NCBI GenBank assembly: GCA_002999035.1
Contig: CP027241.1
Span: forward strand, 2,049,001-2,113,000
Source of the DNA: Lachnospiraceae bacterium oral taxon 500
GTDB taxonomy: Bacteria; Bacillota; Clostridia; Lachnospirales; Vallitaleaceae
Direction of reading: 5' to 3'
Length of the DNA: 64,000 nt
Shown: in pieces, positions 63,569-64,000 of the stretch
Layout of the letters: each line of letters starts with the position of its first letter
Numbering within the stretch: position 1 is the first letter of the stretch
Position numbers and translations under genes: made by a program
Notes under the pieces: model-generated
Told to the model about the DNA's origin: nothing
Databases searched by the model: none
Seen by the model: only the letters and a program-made list of their open reading frames with translations

Positions 63569-63607
63569 AAGGAGAGCCGCAAGAGAGCCGCATGTGGAGG
63601 ATGATTT

Positions 63608-63970
63608 ATGAATGAGGAAAGGATAGAAAAGAATCGAAGGGATGAAATACAGCTCGTCTCCCGGATGATTGAACTTTATTGTCGTAAAAAACACAAAAAC
63701 TTATATAATACCACGGTATGCGATGATTGTAAAAAATTGCTGGAGTATGCTTGTTCAAGAAGTGAACGCTGTCCGTTTATGGAAAATAAGACGTTTTGCA
63801 GCAACTGTAAGGTTCACTGCTATTCCCCGACAATGCGAAAGAAGATAAAGGAGGTGATGCGTTATAGCGCTTCAAGAATGCTCCTGTATCATCCGGTTAT
63901 GTGCATCCGGCATGCAGTGGTAAGTTTAAAAGGAAAATTTAAAAGGGAAAGTAAGATGCGGAAACGATAG
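63608..63970 (+). CDS. ygbA: YgbA-type nitrous oxide-stimulated promoter family protein
   Basis: This 120-aa basic protein has eight cysteines, mostly in CDDCKKLLEYACSRSERCPF and FCSNCKVHCYSPTMR, followed by IKEVMRYSASRMLLYHPVMCIRH. This cysteine pattern and length fit the YgbA_NO family, which in enterobacteria is controlled by nitrosative stress. The ribosome binding site GTGGAGGATG is strong. The hairpin repeat ends 40 bases upstream. Confidence 0.8.
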   Translation: MNEERIEKNRRDEIQLVSRMIELYCRKKHKNLYNTTVCDDCKKLLEYACSRSERCPFMENKTFCSNCKVHCYSPTMRKKIKEVMRYSASRMLLYHPVMCIRHAVVSLKGKFKRESKMRKR

Positions 63971-64000
63971 GCAAATTGATACGCCAATTCCTTTCGGAAA

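Overview
The window looks like a chromosome segment of an anaerobic member of the Bacillota, most likely class Clostridia. The evidence is strong AGGAGG-type ribosome binding sites, sigma-A promoters of TTGACA-17-TATAAT type, YesM/YesN-type two-component regulation beside an ABC sugar importer, lipoprotein signal peptides, PTS genes and a class I ribonucleotide reductase pair. Two compositional worlds meet at the 3' end of guaA. Positions 1-36039 are a moderately GC-rich, densely packed housekeeping and metabolic region. Positions 36040 to about 61400 are strikingly AT-rich and full of mobile-element debris and defence-type genes. The last 2.6 kb looks chromosomal again.

Core region: nrdA-nrdB (219-3943). 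An ABC importer with its sensor kinase, response regulator and a heparinase II/III-type polysaccharide lyase (4410-12567) forms a uronate-polysaccharide or oligosaccharide utilisation locus. A fused two-domain lipid-alcohol kinase (12683-14128), a GT4 glycosyltransferase and a metallophosphoesterase follow. A complete anaerobic L-ascorbate locus (PTS IIC, IIA, UlaG, IIB, UlaD, UlaE, UlaF and a SorC-family regulator; 16580-23624) imports ascorbate as the 6-phosphate and converts it to D-xylulose 5-phosphate. A tripartite tricarboxylate-type transporter tctC-tctB-tctA (24026-27147) sits behind a leader RNA that ends in a terminator. Next come a WG-repeat protein, a CDP-hexose locus (rfbF, rfbG, a reductase/epimerase, rfbH, a GT2 glycosyltransferase; 28363-34401) and guaA.

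Accessory region: directly after guaA, whose 3' end is a known integration target, lie a HEPN-like hypothetical gene, a divergent XRE repressor/excisionase switch with twin palindromic operators, and an integrase gene of which only 12 codons survive. Then come a decayed IS3-type element, a broken IS30-type transposase, an intact-looking IS1182-type element, and the remains of a restriction-modification locus (XRE regulator, truncated C5 methyltransferase, truncated Vsr endonuclease). After another IS3 remnant there are two very large STAND-type NTPases. One has about 1958 residues and a Cap4/DUF4297-like nuclease domain; the other has 1234 residues and a PD-(D/E)xK-like N-terminus. They flank a run of small genes that look like orphan immunity proteins. 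A degraded transposase, more immunity-like genes, a nucleoside-deoxyribosyltransferase-like protein and an ADP-ribosylglycohydrolase complete the island.

Right end: a small hypothetical gene overlaps a multi-spanning membrane protein with a DUF2871-like C-terminus. A 139-bp tandem repeat built of perfect hairpins follows, and then a YgbA-type cysteine-rich protein.

The best candidates for an under-described system are the two giant nuclease-STAND proteins with their immunity-gene array, the HEPN-like gene, the leader RNA of tctCBA and the hairpin tandem repeat. All function assignments rest on reading motifs by eye; no database search was possible.
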